Of a DNA stretch of 64,000 bases, positions 34,213 through 42,872 are shown one piece after another (the first letter of the stretch is position 1; each line of letters begins with the position of its first letter). Origin of the DNA: Saccharopolyspora_C sp040643635 (GTDB lineage Bacteria > Actinomycetota > Actinomycetes > Mycobacteriales > Pseudonocardiaceae); NCBI RefSeq assembly GCF_040643635.1, contig NZ_JBEYUS010000005.1, forward strand, positions 118,328 through 182,327, read 5' to 3'. The translations under genes were made by a program, and so were the position numbers. The notes below the pieces were generated by a model that did not search any database, was not told the origin of the DNA, and was given only the letters and a program-made list of their open reading frames with translations.

Positions 34213-34863
34213 ATGACCGACAGGCTCGGCGAGGCGCCCGCTCCGCTCGGGGCGCCCGAGACGACCCTCCCGCCCGGCGCGGGCGGCGGCTACTTCGAGA
34301 CCGGGCGGCCCCGGCTCGGCGGCCTGGAACGACCGGTCGCGTTCGACGACGTCCAGGCGGAGGTGCTGCGCGCCGCCGCCGACACGATCATCCCGCCCGC
34401 CGACGGCTGGCCCGCGGCGAGCGAGGTCGACGTCGTCACCTTCGTCGGCCGCTACGTGACCCCGTCCGGCTACCGCAACAAGCACTTCCCGTTCGCCACC
34501 GAGGACGAGTTCAAAGCCGGGCTCGACGCGCTGGGGCGGGCGTTCGTCGACGCCGACGAGGACGGCAGGGCCGCGGCGATCAGCGCGCTGGAGACCGCCG
34601 AGGACCCGCTGTTCGAGCAGCTGCGCAGCCTCGTCTACTACGGCTACTACTCGCGCCCGGAGGTGACCCTCGCGATCCGGCGCAACCTGCCCGCCGGGCG
34701 GGACTACCACGGGCCGCCGCTGCCGTACGGCTACCTCGACACCCTCGAAGCCTGGGACGAGGAGACCCTCGCCGCCGCCGGGGGCGATGCCGGCTACACC
34801 GCGACCGACGAGGTGCGCCGCGTCGATCTGTCCAAGCTCACGTGGCTCCAGGGCCGCGGCTGA
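34213..34863 (+). CDS. gluconate 2-dehydrogenase subunit 3-like protein
   Basis: A 216-aa protein of the small subunit family that partners FAD-GMC dehydrogenases. VLRAAADTIIPPADGWPAASEVDVVTFV is the signature segment, and the C-terminal DYHGPPLPYGYLDTLE is typical. No twin-arginine signal is present, unlike many family members, so the complex may be cytosolic. It lies 17 bases before the GMC gene, its expected partner. Confidence 0.85.
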   Translation: MTDRLGEAPAPLGAPETTLPPGAGGGYFETGRPRLGGLERPVAFDDVQAEVLRAAADTIIPPADGWPAASEVDVVTFVGRYVTPSGYRNKHFPFATEDEFKAGLDALGRAFVDADEDGRAAAISALETAEDPLFEQLRSLVYYGYYSRPEVTLAIRRNLPAGRDYHGPPLPYGYLDTLEAWDEETLAAAGGDAGYTATDEVRRVDLSKLTWLQGRG

Positions 34864-34880
34864 AGGGGAGGGAAGCGGAC

Positions 34881-36533
34881 ATGACCGACCACGACGAGGC
34901 CGACGTCCTCATCATCGGATCCGGCCCGGGCGGCGCGGGCGTCGCGAAGAAGCTCTCCGCCGCGGGCATGCGGGTGGTGTGCCTGGAGCAGGGGCCGTGG
35001 GTGAAGCCCTCGGAGCACCCGCACTACCACGACGAGTGGGAGATCGAGAAGCAGCGCGGCTGGGCCTACGACCCGAACGTGCGGCAGCTGCCGGAGGACT
35101 ACCCGGTCACCGGGTCCACCACGCCGTACCTGATGAACAACGTCGGCGGCTCCACCGTGCACTACGCGGGGCACTGGCCGCGGTACAAGCCGGTGGACTT
35201 CCGCAAGGGCACCGAGCACGGGCTGGAAGGCACCATCGACTGGCCGATCAGCTACGAGGACCTGGCCCCGTTCTACGACGAGAACGACCGGGACTACGGC
35301 ATCTCCGGCCTCATCGGCGATCCGTCCTACCCGGACCGCACCGGCGTGGACCGGGATCCGCCGGTGCTGCCGGGGAAGCTGGGCCGCAAGTACGCCAAGG
35401 CCTCCCGCGAGCTGGGCTGGCACTGGTGGCCCTCGGACAACGCGATCATCACGCGGCCGCGGGAGAACCGGGAGGCCGACGTCGGCGACGGCAACGCGCT
35501 GTCCGGCTGTCCGCGCGGTTCGCTGTCCACCCCGGCGGTGGCGCACTGGCCGGCGGCCATCCGCAACGGCGCCGACCTGCGCACCCTGGCCCGGGTGGAG
35601 ACGATCAACGCCTCCGGCGGGAAGGCGACCGGCGCGACCTACATCGACCGCCGCACCGGGCGGCGGCACGAGGTGCGGGCGAAGATCGTGGTGCTGGCCG
35701 CGAACGGCATCGGATCGCCGCGGCTGCTGCTCAACAGCGCCCAGTCCGGGCATCCGGACGGGCTGGCGAACTCGAACGGGATCGTCGGCAAGTACCTGAT
35801 GCACCACATCTTCGCGTTCTGCGACTCGTGGTTCGACGAACCGGTCGAAGGCTTCAAGGGTTCGTTCGGCGCACCGCTGTACTCGCACGAGTTCTACGAC
35901 ACGGACGTGGACCGCGGGTTCGTGAACGGGTTCGCGATGCAGGTGGCGCGCAGCTTCGGCCCCGGCTACGCGGCGATGGGCACGCACACCGGGCACGTGG
36001 CGCCGTGGGGACGCGGGCACCGGAGGTTCTTCGAGGAGCACTTCGCCAACCACCTCATGGTGTTCATGTTCGGCGAGGACCTGCCGGTGGCGACCAACCG
36101 CGTCACCCTCGACCCGAGCGCCACCGACTCGGACGGACTGCCCGCCGCGCACGTCAACTGGGAGCCGCACGAGAACGACATCGCGCTCGCGAACTACGGC
36201 ATCCAGCGGATCTTCGACGCGACCCGGGCGGTCGGGGCCGTCGAGACCAACGACACCGGGGTGCTGAACCCGCCGCCCGGCTGGCACCTGATGGGCACCT
36301 GCCGGATGGGAAACAGCCCGGAGGATTCGGTGCTGAACAAGTGGAACCAGACCTGGGACCTGCCGAACCTGTTCGTGGTGGACGGCAGCGCGTTGACGAC
36401 GGGAGGCGCGGTCAACCCGACCTCCACGATCGGTGCGCTGTCGGTGCGGTGCGGCGAGTACATCAAGCGCCGCTTCCACGACATCACCACGCAGCGCACG
36501 ACGCCGAGCAACGCGGACGCGCCGGAGCTGTAG
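34881..36533 (+). CDS. GMC family oxidoreductase, FAD-dependent
   Basis: A 550-aa flavoprotein. The dinucleotide loop VLIIGSGPGGAG is at residues 9-20. The C-terminal WHLMGTCRMG, NLFVVDGSALTTGGAVNPTSTIGAL block carries the GMC active-site His/Asn pattern. It oxidises an alcohol or a polyol. With the small subunit next to it, it probably feeds electrons to a quinone or cytochrome rather than O2. The aldehyde dehydrogenase upstream would take the product further. Confidence 0.9.
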   Translation: MTDHDEADVLIIGSGPGGAGVAKKLSAAGMRVVCLEQGPWVKPSEHPHYHDEWEIEKQRGWAYDPNVRQLPEDYPVTGSTTPYLMNNVGGSTVHYAGHWPRYKPVDFRKGTEHGLEGTIDWPISYEDLAPFYDENDRDYGISGLIGDPSYPDRTGVDRDPPVLPGKLGRKYAKASRELGWHWWPSDNAIITRPRENREADVGDGNALSGCPRGSLSTPAVAHWPAAIRNGADLRTLARVETINASGGKATGATYIDRRTGRRHEVRAKIVVLAANGIGSPRLLLNSAQSGHPDGLANSNGIVGKYLMHHIFAFCDSWFDEPVEGFKGSFGAPLYSHEFYDTDVDRGFVNGFAMQVARSFGPGYAAMGTHTGHVAPWGRGHRRFFEEHFANHLMVFMFGEDLPVATNRVTLDPSATDSDGLPAAHVNWEPHENDIALANYGIQRIFDATRAVGAVETNDTGVLNPPPGWHLMGTCRMGNSPEDSVLNKWNQTWDLPNLFVVDGSALTTGGAVNPTSTIGALSVRCGEYIKRRFHDITTQRTTPSNADAPEL

Positions 36534-36540
36534 CGGGGTC

Positions 36541-36573
36541 ACCGCCCTCCGGTGCTCCCCGCCGGAGGGCGGT
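36541..36573 (+). terminator. 12-bp stem terminator after the GMC gene
   Basis: ACCGCCCTCCGG pairs perfectly with CCGGAGGGCGGT around a 9-nt loop, seven bases past the stop, followed by TTCTCCC. It separates the GMC gene from the thioesterase gene. Confidence 0.75.
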
Positions 36574-36616
36574 TCTCCCGCCAGGACGAGGGATTCCACG
36601 ATCGGGAGGAGGACGG

Positions 36617-36970
36617 GTGACCTGTTCGCAGCGGCACGAGGTCGGCCACGAGGACACGGCCGTCGCGTTGGGCAGCGGGGACGTGCCGGTGCTCGGCACG
36701 CCGCGGCTGCTCGCCTGGCTGGAGCAGGTGACGGTGGTGGCGGCGCGGCCGCACCTCGCCGAGGGGCAGGTCTCGGTGGGCGCGGCGGTGCGCATCCGGC
36801 ACCTCGCGCCCACGTCGGTCGGCGAGGTCGTCACGGTGCACGCCGACGTCCTGCCCGCCGAGGGGTCGCGGCGCCGGACCTTCGCGGTGCGCGCCGAGAA
36901 CGCCCGCGGCGACACGATCGCCGACGGCGAGATCGACCGCGTCGCGGCTCCCCGCACCGCTTTCACCTGA
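36617..36970 (+). CDS. FlK-like hotdog thioesterase
   Basis: A 117-aa hotdog-fold protein from GTG 36617 behind GGGAGGAGG. Thr28, Glu36 and His62 have spacings of 8 and 26 residues, exactly those of the Thr42/Glu50/His76 triad of fluoroacetyl-CoA thioesterase FlK. The surrounding VPVLGTPRLLAWLE is characteristic of that group. Most homologues are not linked to fluorine, so I infer only a small acyl-CoA thioesterase. It could hydrolyse a toxic or dead-end CoA ester made by the upstream ligase. Confidence 0.8.
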   Translation: MTCSQRHEVGHEDTAVALGSGDVPVLGTPRLLAWLEQVTVVAARPHLAEGQVSVGAAVRIRHLAPTSVGEVVTVHADVLPAEGSRRRTFAVRAENARGDTIADGEIDRVAAPRTAFT

Positions 36971-36979
36971 CGGCCGCGG

Positions 36980-37016
36980 GTGAGCGGTCCGCTCGACCGG
37001 CGGGCGGGCCGCTCAC
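36980..37016. terminator. 37-bp hairpin, GAGCGG type
   Basis: GTGAGCGGTCCGC pairs with GCGGGCCGCTCAC-type sequence with a G-T wobble, ten bases past the thioesterase stop. It is a short relative of the 47-bp family and overlaps nothing coding. Confidence 0.6.
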
Positions 37017-37051
37017 CCGGGCGGGAGCGGGCGGTGTGGGAGGCTGCGGGA

Positions 37052-37801
37052 GTGGAGGGTGCCGAGACGTCGTCGATGAAGGAGCCGCGCTACCTGCGGA
37101 TCGCCCGCGAGCTGGCCGCGGACATCGGGGCGCGCAGCTGGCCGCTGGGGGAGCGGATGCCGCCCGAACCCGAGCTGGCGGCCCGGTTCGGCGTCTCCCG
37201 CGAGACCTTGCGCAACGCGCTGCGGGAGGTGGAGTCCTGGGGCCTGGTGTCGCGACGCAAGGGCGACGGCACCCGGGTGCGGCGGCTGGCCCCGGTGGAG
37301 CGCTTCGACACCTCGTTGAACAGCCTGGAAGAGCTGACCCAGTACGGCAGGGACGCGGTGCGGGAGGTCTCCGCGACCGCGGAGGTCACCGTGGACGCCG
37401 AGCTGGCGGCGGTGACCGGGTTCCCGGTGGGCGCGGCGCGCGTCCGGCTGACGACGCTGCGCCGGGCCGAGGACGGCGCGGTGGTGTCCTGGTCGCAGGT
37501 GTACCTGGCGCCGGAGGACGCGGCGGTGGTGTCCGGCGAGCTGGGCCGCAGCACCCGGTTGATCAGCGATCTGCTGGCCGAGCGCACCGGCCGGGCGACG
37601 CACCGGGTGGACCAGCAGGTGCGGGCGGTGCCGATGCCCGCGGAGCCGGCGGGGGTGCTCGGGCTGGAATCCGGTTGTCCCGCCCTGGAATTCGTCCGGC
37701 GCTACTTCGACGTGGCGGGCGAGCTGTTCGAGGTGACGGTCGGGGTGCACCCGGGCGGCAGCTTCAGCTACCGCACGACGCTGGTCCGCTCCGGGCAGTA
37801 G
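37052..37801 (+). CDS. GntR family regulator, HutC/UTRA type
   Basis: A 249-aa protein. The N-terminal winged helix contains PPEPELAARFGVSRETLRNALREVESWGLVSRRKGDGT. The C-terminal UTRA domain ends with FVRRYFDVAGELFEVTVGVHPGGSFSYRTTL. GTG 37052 was chosen since GGGAGG lies eight bases upstream; ATG 37076 is an alternative. It lies 86 bp before the dicarboxylate transporter, with two HutC-type operators in the gap, so it almost certainly controls that operon. Confidence 0.9.
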   Translation: MEGAETSSMKEPRYLRIARELAADIGARSWPLGERMPPEPELAARFGVSRETLRNALREVESWGLVSRRKGDGTRVRRLAPVERFDTSLNSLEELTQYGRDAVREVSATAEVTVDAELAAVTGFPVGAARVRLTTLRRAEDGAVVSWSQVYLAPEDAAVVSGELGRSTRLISDLLAERTGRATHRVDQQVRAVPMPAEPAGVLGLESGCPALEFVRRYFDVAGELFEVTVGVHPGGSFSYRTTLVRSGQ

Positions 37802-37818
37802 TCCTGCGGCCGGGGGCA

Positions 37819-37872
37819 TTGACAGGACGGCACCGCAGCCTCAATTCTGTCTAGACAGAAACTGTCTAGACA
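37819..37872 (+). promoter_or_regulatory. promoter with two HutC-type operators
   Basis: TTGACA (37819-37824) is a good -35 box. The perfect 16-bp palindrome TTCTGTCTAGACAGAA (37845-37860) and a second TGTCTAGACA (37863-37872) follow, centres 15 bp apart. Both contain GTCTAGAC, matching the GT-N-TA-N-AC consensus of HutC-type GntR proteins. The first covers the expected -10 region, so binding should repress. Confidence 0.85.
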
Positions 37873-37887
37873 CAAAGAGGTGCAGGC

Positions 37888-39252
37888 ATGAAGTCAGCGG
37901 AGCAGCTCCGCGACGGAGGCGCACCGGCCCGCCGCTCCCGCTGGTACACCGGCGTCGGCAACCAGGTGCTGATCTCGATCGTGCTGGGCATCGTCGTCGG
38001 TGCCGCGTTCCCCGGGTTCTCCGCCCACCTGAAGGTCGTCGGGGACGTCTTCCTCGACCTGATCAAGGTCGCGGTCGCCCCGCTGGTGTTCTTCACCATC
38101 GTGCTGGGCTTCGCCTCGGCCGGAGACCTGAAGAAGGCCGGGCGCACCGGACTGCTCGCCCTGCTCTACTTCGAAGTGGTCTCGACCGTCGCCCTGCTGC
38201 TGGGGCTGCTGGTGGGGAACCTGACCGGCGTGGGCACCGGAGCGGGCGCGCTGCACGGCGCGCAGCACCCGGCGGCCCCGGACACCGGTGCGCACGAGGA
38301 CTTCCTGGACACCGTGGTGCCGGACAACTTCGCCGGTGCGTTCACCTCCGGGCACCTGCTGCAGGTCGTGGTCATCGCGGTGCTGTTCGGCATCGGGCTG
38401 CTCTCGATGGCGCCCGCCGTGCGGACCCGGCTCGGCGCCGGACTGGAGACCGCGTCCGAGGGCTTCTTCGCGATGATCGGCGTGATCATGCGGCTGGCGC
38501 CCCTCGGCACCTTCGGCGCCATCGCGTACTCGGTCGGCACCAACGGGTCCGCGATGCTGCTGGCCCTGGCCGAGCTGGTGGCCGAGTACTGGATCGTGGT
38601 CGCGCTGTTCGTCCTCGTCGTGCTCGGCGGGATCTGCCTCGCCATCGGGGTGAACGTGCTGCGGCTGCTGCGCGCGGTCCGCACCGAGCTGACGCTGGTG
38701 CTCGGCACCGCCTCCTCCGAGGCCGGGCTGCCCGGCCTGCTCAAGAAGCTCCCGCGGATGGGCATGTCGCAGCAGACCGTCGGGCTGGTGCTGCCGACCG
38801 GGTACGCGTTCAACCTGGACGGCACCTCGCTGTACATGGCGCTGTGCACGCTGTTCCTCGCCAACGCCTACGGCATCCCGATGGGGCTGGAGCAGCAGCT
38901 CGGCCTGCTGCTGATCATGCTGCTGACCTCGAAGGGGGCGGCGACCGTCTCCGGCGGGACGTTCGTGGTGTTCGCCTCCACGATCACCGCCACCGGCTAC
39001 CTGCCCGTCGACGGCGTGGCGATCCTGTTCGGCGTGTACCGGGTGATGTCGATGGCGGTCTCCACCTGCAACACCTTCGGCAACGTGGTGGCCACGCTGG
39101 TGATCTCGCGGTGGAACGGCGACCTGGACCAGGACCGGTTGCGCGCCGTCCTGGCCGATCCGGCGCTGCTCGACCGGGAACCCGAACCCGAACCCGAACC
39201 GATCGCCGCCGCGCGCGGCACCGACCCGACGACCTCCGGGAGCAACGCATGA
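37888..39252 (+). CDS. dicarboxylate/amino acid:cation symporter (DAACS)
   Basis: A 454-aa DctA/GltP-type transporter with about eight helices and two re-entrant loops. LGTASSEAGLPGLL, PTGYAFNLDGTSLY and the C-terminal STCNTFGNVVATLVIS are the substrate and cation sites. AGAGG precedes the ATG. It takes up C4-dicarboxylates or acidic amino acids. Coupling (ATGA) to a fumarase/aspartase-superfamily lyase suggests that the lyase acts on the imported acid. A Glu/Pro repeat closes the C-terminus. Confidence 0.92.
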   Translation: MKSAEQLRDGGAPARRSRWYTGVGNQVLISIVLGIVVGAAFPGFSAHLKVVGDVFLDLIKVAVAPLVFFTIVLGFASAGDLKKAGRTGLLALLYFEVVSTVALLLGLLVGNLTGVGTGAGALHGAQHPAAPDTGAHEDFLDTVVPDNFAGAFTSGHLLQVVVIAVLFGIGLLSMAPAVRTRLGAGLETASEGFFAMIGVIMRLAPLGTFGAIAYSVGTNGSAMLLALAELVAEYWIVVALFVLVVLGGICLAIGVNVLRLLRAVRTELTLVLGTASSEAGLPGLLKKLPRMGMSQQTVGLVLPTGYAFNLDGTSLYMALCTLFLANAYGIPMGLEQQLGLLLIMLLTSKGAATVSGGTFVVFASTITATGYLPVDGVAILFGVYRVMSMAVSTCNTFGNVVATLVISRWNGDLDQDRLRAVLADPALLDREPEPEPEPIAAARGTDPTTSGSNA

Positions 39253-40592
39253 GCAGCACCGTGTTCGACTCGGTCCTGTACCGGGAGATGTTCTCCACCG
39301 GCCCGATGCGCGAGGTCTTCAGCGACGCGAGCTTCCTCGCGCGGATGACCGAGACCGAGAGCGCCCTCGCCCGCGCGCAGGCCGCCGTCGGCGTGGTCCC
39401 CGCCGAGGCGGCGCGCACCATCACCGACTCGGTCGACCCGGCCGCGCTCGACCTGGAACGGCTGCGCACCGAGACCGAGAACGTCGGCTACCCGGTGCTG
39501 CCGCTGGTCACCCAGCTCGCCGAGCAGTGCGGCGAGGCGGGCGGCTACCTGCACTGGGGCGCGACCACCCAGGACATCATGGACACCGCCACGATGTTGC
39601 AGTGCCGCGACGGGCTGGACCTCGTCGCCGCCGCCCTCGACCGGGTGCGCGCGGTGCTGCGGCGGCTGGCCGCGGAGCACGTCGACTCGGTGGCGGCCGG
39701 GCGCACCCACCTGCAGCACGCGCTGCCGGTGACGTTCGGATTCCGGTGCGCCGTCTGGGTTTCCGCCCTGGACCGCCACGCCGAGCGGCTGGCCGCCGCC
39801 CGCGAACGCGACCTGATGGTCCAGTTCGGCGGCGCGGCCGGAACCCTGGCGTCCCTCGGCTCCGGGCCGGAAGGGCTCGCGGTCCGCGCGGCGCTCGCGG
39901 CCGAACTGGGGTTGCGCGACCCGGAGATCACCTGGCACGTGGCCCGGGACGGGCTCAACGAGATCGTGTCGCTGCTGGCGGCGATCGGCGGTTCGCTCGG
40001 CAAGATCGGGTGGGACGTGACGATGCTGTGCTCGTCCGAGTTCGGCGAGGTCGCCGAACCGTTCGTGCCCGGCCGCGGCGCGAGTTCCACCATGCCGCAG
40101 AAGCGCAACCCCATCTCCAGCGAGCTGATGGTGGCGGCGGCCAAGCTGCTGCGCGACCGGGCCGCCACCATGCTCGACGCGATGATGCAGGACTTCGAGC
40201 GGGCCACCGGGCCGTGGCACCTGGAGTGGGCGACCGTGCCGGAGGCGTTCCAGCTGGCGGCTTCCTCCTTGCACCAGGCCGAATTCATGCTCGGCGGCCT
40301 CGAAGTCGACGTGGACCGGATGCGCGCCAACACCGACCTGACCGGCGGGCTCATCGTCGCCGAGGCCGTGATGATGGCGGTCGCGCCCGAACTGGGCCGC
40401 CAGCGCGCGCACGAGGTGGTCTACGACGCCTGCCGCCGCGCCATCGAGGGCGGGCAGGACCTCGCCACCGAGCTGCGCGGGCACCCGGAGCTGGTGGAGC
40501 GGCTCGGGGAGCGGCGCATCGACGAGCTCTGCGACCCCGCCAACTACCTCGGCAGCGCCCGCGCCATGACGCGGAACGTGGTCGGCGGCTGA
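39249..40592 (+). CDS. fumarase/aspartase superfamily lyase, adenylosuccinate lyase/PcaB-like
   Basis: A 447-aa helical lyase. The signature loop SSTMPQKRNP lies near 279, with HWGATTQDIMDT and RTHLQHALPVTFG contributing to the active site. It is most like adenylosuccinate lyase and 3-carboxymuconate cycloisomerase. Neither purine synthesis nor protocatechuate genes are near, and it is coupled to a dicarboxylate transporter. So a beta-elimination giving fumarate from an imported amino- or carboxy-succinate is a reasonable guess. Substrate unproven. Confidence 0.85.
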   Translation: MSSTVFDSVLYREMFSTGPMREVFSDASFLARMTETESALARAQAAVGVVPAEAARTITDSVDPAALDLERLRTETENVGYPVLPLVTQLAEQCGEAGGYLHWGATTQDIMDTATMLQCRDGLDLVAAALDRVRAVLRRLAAEHVDSVAAGRTHLQHALPVTFGFRCAVWVSALDRHAERLAAARERDLMVQFGGAAGTLASLGSGPEGLAVRAALAAELGLRDPEITWHVARDGLNEIVSLLAAIGGSLGKIGWDVTMLCSSEFGEVAEPFVPGRGASSTMPQKRNPISSELMVAAAKLLRDRAATMLDAMMQDFERATGPWHLEWATVPEAFQLAASSLHQAEFMLGGLEVDVDRMRANTDLTGGLIVAEAVMMAVAPELGRQRAHEVVYDACRRAIEGGQDLATELRGHPELVERLGERRIDELCDPANYLGSARAMTRNVVGG

Positions 40593-40596
40593 CCCG

Positions 40597-40637
40597 CCGC
40601 CGGGTTCCACCGCGCCGTCCGCGGTGGAACCCGGCGG
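40597..40637. terminator. 18-bp perfect stem, bidirectional terminator
   Basis: CCGCCGGGTTCCACCGCG pairs perfectly with CGCGGTGGAACCCGGCGG around CCGTC. It fills the 50-bp gap between the convergent lyase and aldehyde dehydrogenase genes. Confidence 0.85.
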
Positions 40638-40642
40638 AACGG

Positions 40643-42133
40643 TCAGGAACCGAGCACGAACGGGTCCCGCGCCGGGCTCTCGTCGGTGTTGATCCACACG
40701 CTCTTGAGCCGGGTGTACTCGCGCAGCACCTCGGTGCCGTGCTCGACGCCGACCCCGCTCTGCTTGAACCCGGAGCGCGGCGACATCGGCGACATCGCCC
40801 GGTAGGTGTTCACCCACACCGTCCCGGCCTCCAGCACCGAGGCGAGCCGGTGCGCCCGCGCCAGGTCCCGCGTCCACACCCCGGCCGCCAGCCCGTAGGA
40901 GGTGTCGTTGGCCAGCGCCACCACCTCCTCCTCGGTGTCGAACGGCATCACCGTGAGCACCGGGCCGAAGATCTCCTCCTGGCAGACCCGCATCCCGTTG
41001 TCGGTGTCCACGAACACGGTGGGGGAGTAGAAGTAGCCGTCCAGGCCCACGTCCGGCCGCTCGCCGCCGGTCAGCACCCGGCCGCCCTCCTCGCGGCCGA
41101 TCCGCACGTACTCCTCGATCTTGTCCCGCTGGTCGCCGAACGCGACCGGGCCGAGCTCGGTCTCCGGCTCCAGCGGGTCGCCGATCTTGATCGTGGCGGC
41201 GCGGGCCGAGACCTTCTCCAGCACCTCGTCGTAGACGCCGCGTTGCAAGAACACCCGGCTGCCCGCGATGCAGGTCTGCCCGGCCGCGGCGAAGATCCCG
41301 GCGACGATGCCCATCGCGGCGCTGTCGGTGTCGGCGTCGTCGAAGACGATGTTCGGCGACTTGCCGCCCAGCTCCAGCGTCACCGGCACGAACCGGGAAC
41401 CGCAGGCGGCGGAGATCCGCGAACCGGTCGCGGTGCTGCCGGTGAAGCTGAGCTTCGCGACCTGCGGGTGCTCCACCAGCGCGTTCCCGGCGTCCGCGCC
41501 GAACCCGGTGACCACGTTGACCACGCCCGGCGGGAAACCGGCCTGCTCGAACAGCGGCACCAGCTCGAGCACCGACGCCGAGGTGTGCTCGGACGGCTTG
41601 ATCACCACGGTGTTGCCCGCGGCCAGCGCGGGCGCGATCTTCGCGGTGGTCAGCATCAGCGGCGAGTTCCACGGGGTGATCGCCCCGACCACGCCCACCG
41701 GCTCGCGCTGGGTGTAGTTGAGCAGCTTGGTGCTGTTCGCGGGGATGACCTCGCCGTGGATCTTGTCGGCGTAGCCGGCGTAGTAGTAGAAGTACTCCGG
41801 GATCCCGGCCAGCTGGGACCGCATCTCGCGCAGCAGCTTGCCGTTGTCCAGGGTCTCGGTGCGGGCCAGGTCCTCGGCGTTCTCGGTGATGAGGTCGCCG
41901 AGCCTGCGCAGCAGCCGCCCGCGCGCGGTCTGGGACAGGTCGCGCCAGGACGGCGCCTCGAACGCCGCCCGCGCGGCGCGCACCGCGCGGTCCACGTCCG
42001 CCTCGGTGCCGCGCGCCGCCTCGTACCAGGGCTGCGCGGTGGTCGGGTTGGTGCTGGCGAAGTAGCCGCCTTCGGCCGGGGCGACCCACTCGCCTGCGAT
42101 GTAGTGCTCGTAGCGGGGGAGTTCGGTGCTCAT
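40643..42133 (-). CDS. aldehyde dehydrogenase of the monooxygenase operon
   Basis: A 496-aa aldehyde dehydrogenase with TLELGGKSP (Glu near 250) and AAGQTCIAG (Cys near 284). It is the last gene of the minus-strand operon, one base after the alpha/beta hydrolase stop. In ring-cleavage pathways such an enzyme oxidises the ring-opened semialdehyde, for example succinate semialdehyde, and this is the likely role here. Confidence 0.9.
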   Translation of the reverse strand: MSTELPRYEHYIAGEWVAPAEGGYFASTNPTTAQPWYEAARGTEADVDRAVRAARAAFEAPSWRDLSQTARGRLLRRLGDLITENAEDLARTETLDNGKLLREMRSQLAGIPEYFYYYAGYADKIHGEVIPANSTKLLNYTQREPVGVVGAITPWNSPLMLTTAKIAPALAAGNTVVIKPSEHTSASVLELVPLFEQAGFPPGVVNVVTGFGADAGNALVEHPQVAKLSFTGSTATGSRISAACGSRFVPVTLELGGKSPNIVFDDADTDSAAMGIVAGIFAAAGQTCIAGSRVFLQRGVYDEVLEKVSARAATIKIGDPLEPETELGPVAFGDQRDKIEEYVRIGREEGGRVLTGGERPDVGLDGYFYSPTVFVDTDNGMRVCQEEIFGPVLTVMPFDTEEEVVALANDTSYGLAAGVWTRDLARAHRLASVLEAGTVWVNTYRAMSPMSPRSGFKQSGVGVEHGTEVLREYTRLKSVWINTDESPARDPFVLGS

Positions 42134-42134
42134 C

Positions 42135-42872
42135 TCAACGCTCCACGGTCGTGCGGGTGAGGTGCGTGCGGATCTCGGCGACCAGCCGGTCCGGTCGTTC
42201 CAGCGGCAGCAGGTGCCGGGCGCCGGGGACGACGACGGCGTGCGCGTCCGGGATGGTCGCGGCCAGGTGCTCGGTCATCGCGGGCGTCGAACCGGGGTCC
42301 TCGGCCCCGGTGATCACCAGCGTCGGCGCGGTGATCCCGGGCAGCAGCGGCGCGAGCTCCCGGTCCGCCGTCGCGAAGATCCGGTAGCAGGCCAGGTAGG
42401 CGTCCAGGTCGTTGCCCAGCAGGGTGGTGCGCAGCCGGTCGGCCAGTTCCGGTTCGCGCGCCTGCCAGTCCGGGCTCATCCACCGCTGCACGGCGGCCTC
42501 CGCGGTCCCGGCGAAGTCCTGCGCCACGCCGCGCAGCCGGTCGCCGACCGCGGCCGACTGCTCCGGGCTGCGGGCGGCCACCGAGCTCACCAGCACCAGC
42601 GACCGCACCAGCTCGGGGCGGCGCACCGCGAGGCACTGCGCCACCAGCGCGCCGAGCGAGAACCCGACCAGGTGCGCGGGGCCGTCCAGCCGCCGCGCCA
42701 CCGCCGCGGCGAGGTCGTCGAGCTCCGCGTCCGGCTCGACGGCCCCGCCCGCGCCGTGCCCGGGCAGGTCCGGGGCCAGCACCGGGTTGTCCCGGGCCAG
42801 CTCCGGCGCGCAGCGCTCCCACATCCGGTGGTCCAGGCCCACGCCGTGCAGCAGGACCAGCTGCTCGGTCAT
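42135..42872 (-). CDS. alpha/beta hydrolase
   Basis: A 245-aa hydrolase with the HG oxyanion motif (LLHGVGLDHRMW), nucleophile elbow GFSLGALVA (Ser), Asp in ITGAEDPGS and His in GARHLLPLE. Its ATG overlaps the preceding DUF1185 stop (ATGA). RutD of the uracil Rut pathway and hydrolases of meta-cleavage pathways have the same fold. A role in cleaving a ring-opened amide or enol ester is inferred from context. Confidence 0.88.
   Translation of the reverse strand: MTEQLVLLHGVGLDHRMWERCAPELARDNPVLAPDLPGHGAGGAVEPDAELDDLAAAVARRLDGPAHLVGFSLGALVAQCLAVRRPELVRSLVLVSSVAARSPEQSAAVGDRLRGVAQDFAGTAEAAVQRWMSPDWQAREPELADRLRTTLLGNDLDAYLACYRIFATADRELAPLLPGITAPTLVITGAEDPGSTPAMTEHLAATIPDAHAVVVPGARHLLPLERPDRLVAEIRTHLTRTTVER

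Noticed and set aside
36617..36970. Evidence of organofluorine metabolism from the FlK-type triad
   Set aside because: The triad occurs in many ordinary actinobacterial thioesterases and no fluorinase or fluoroacetaldehyde gene is present.
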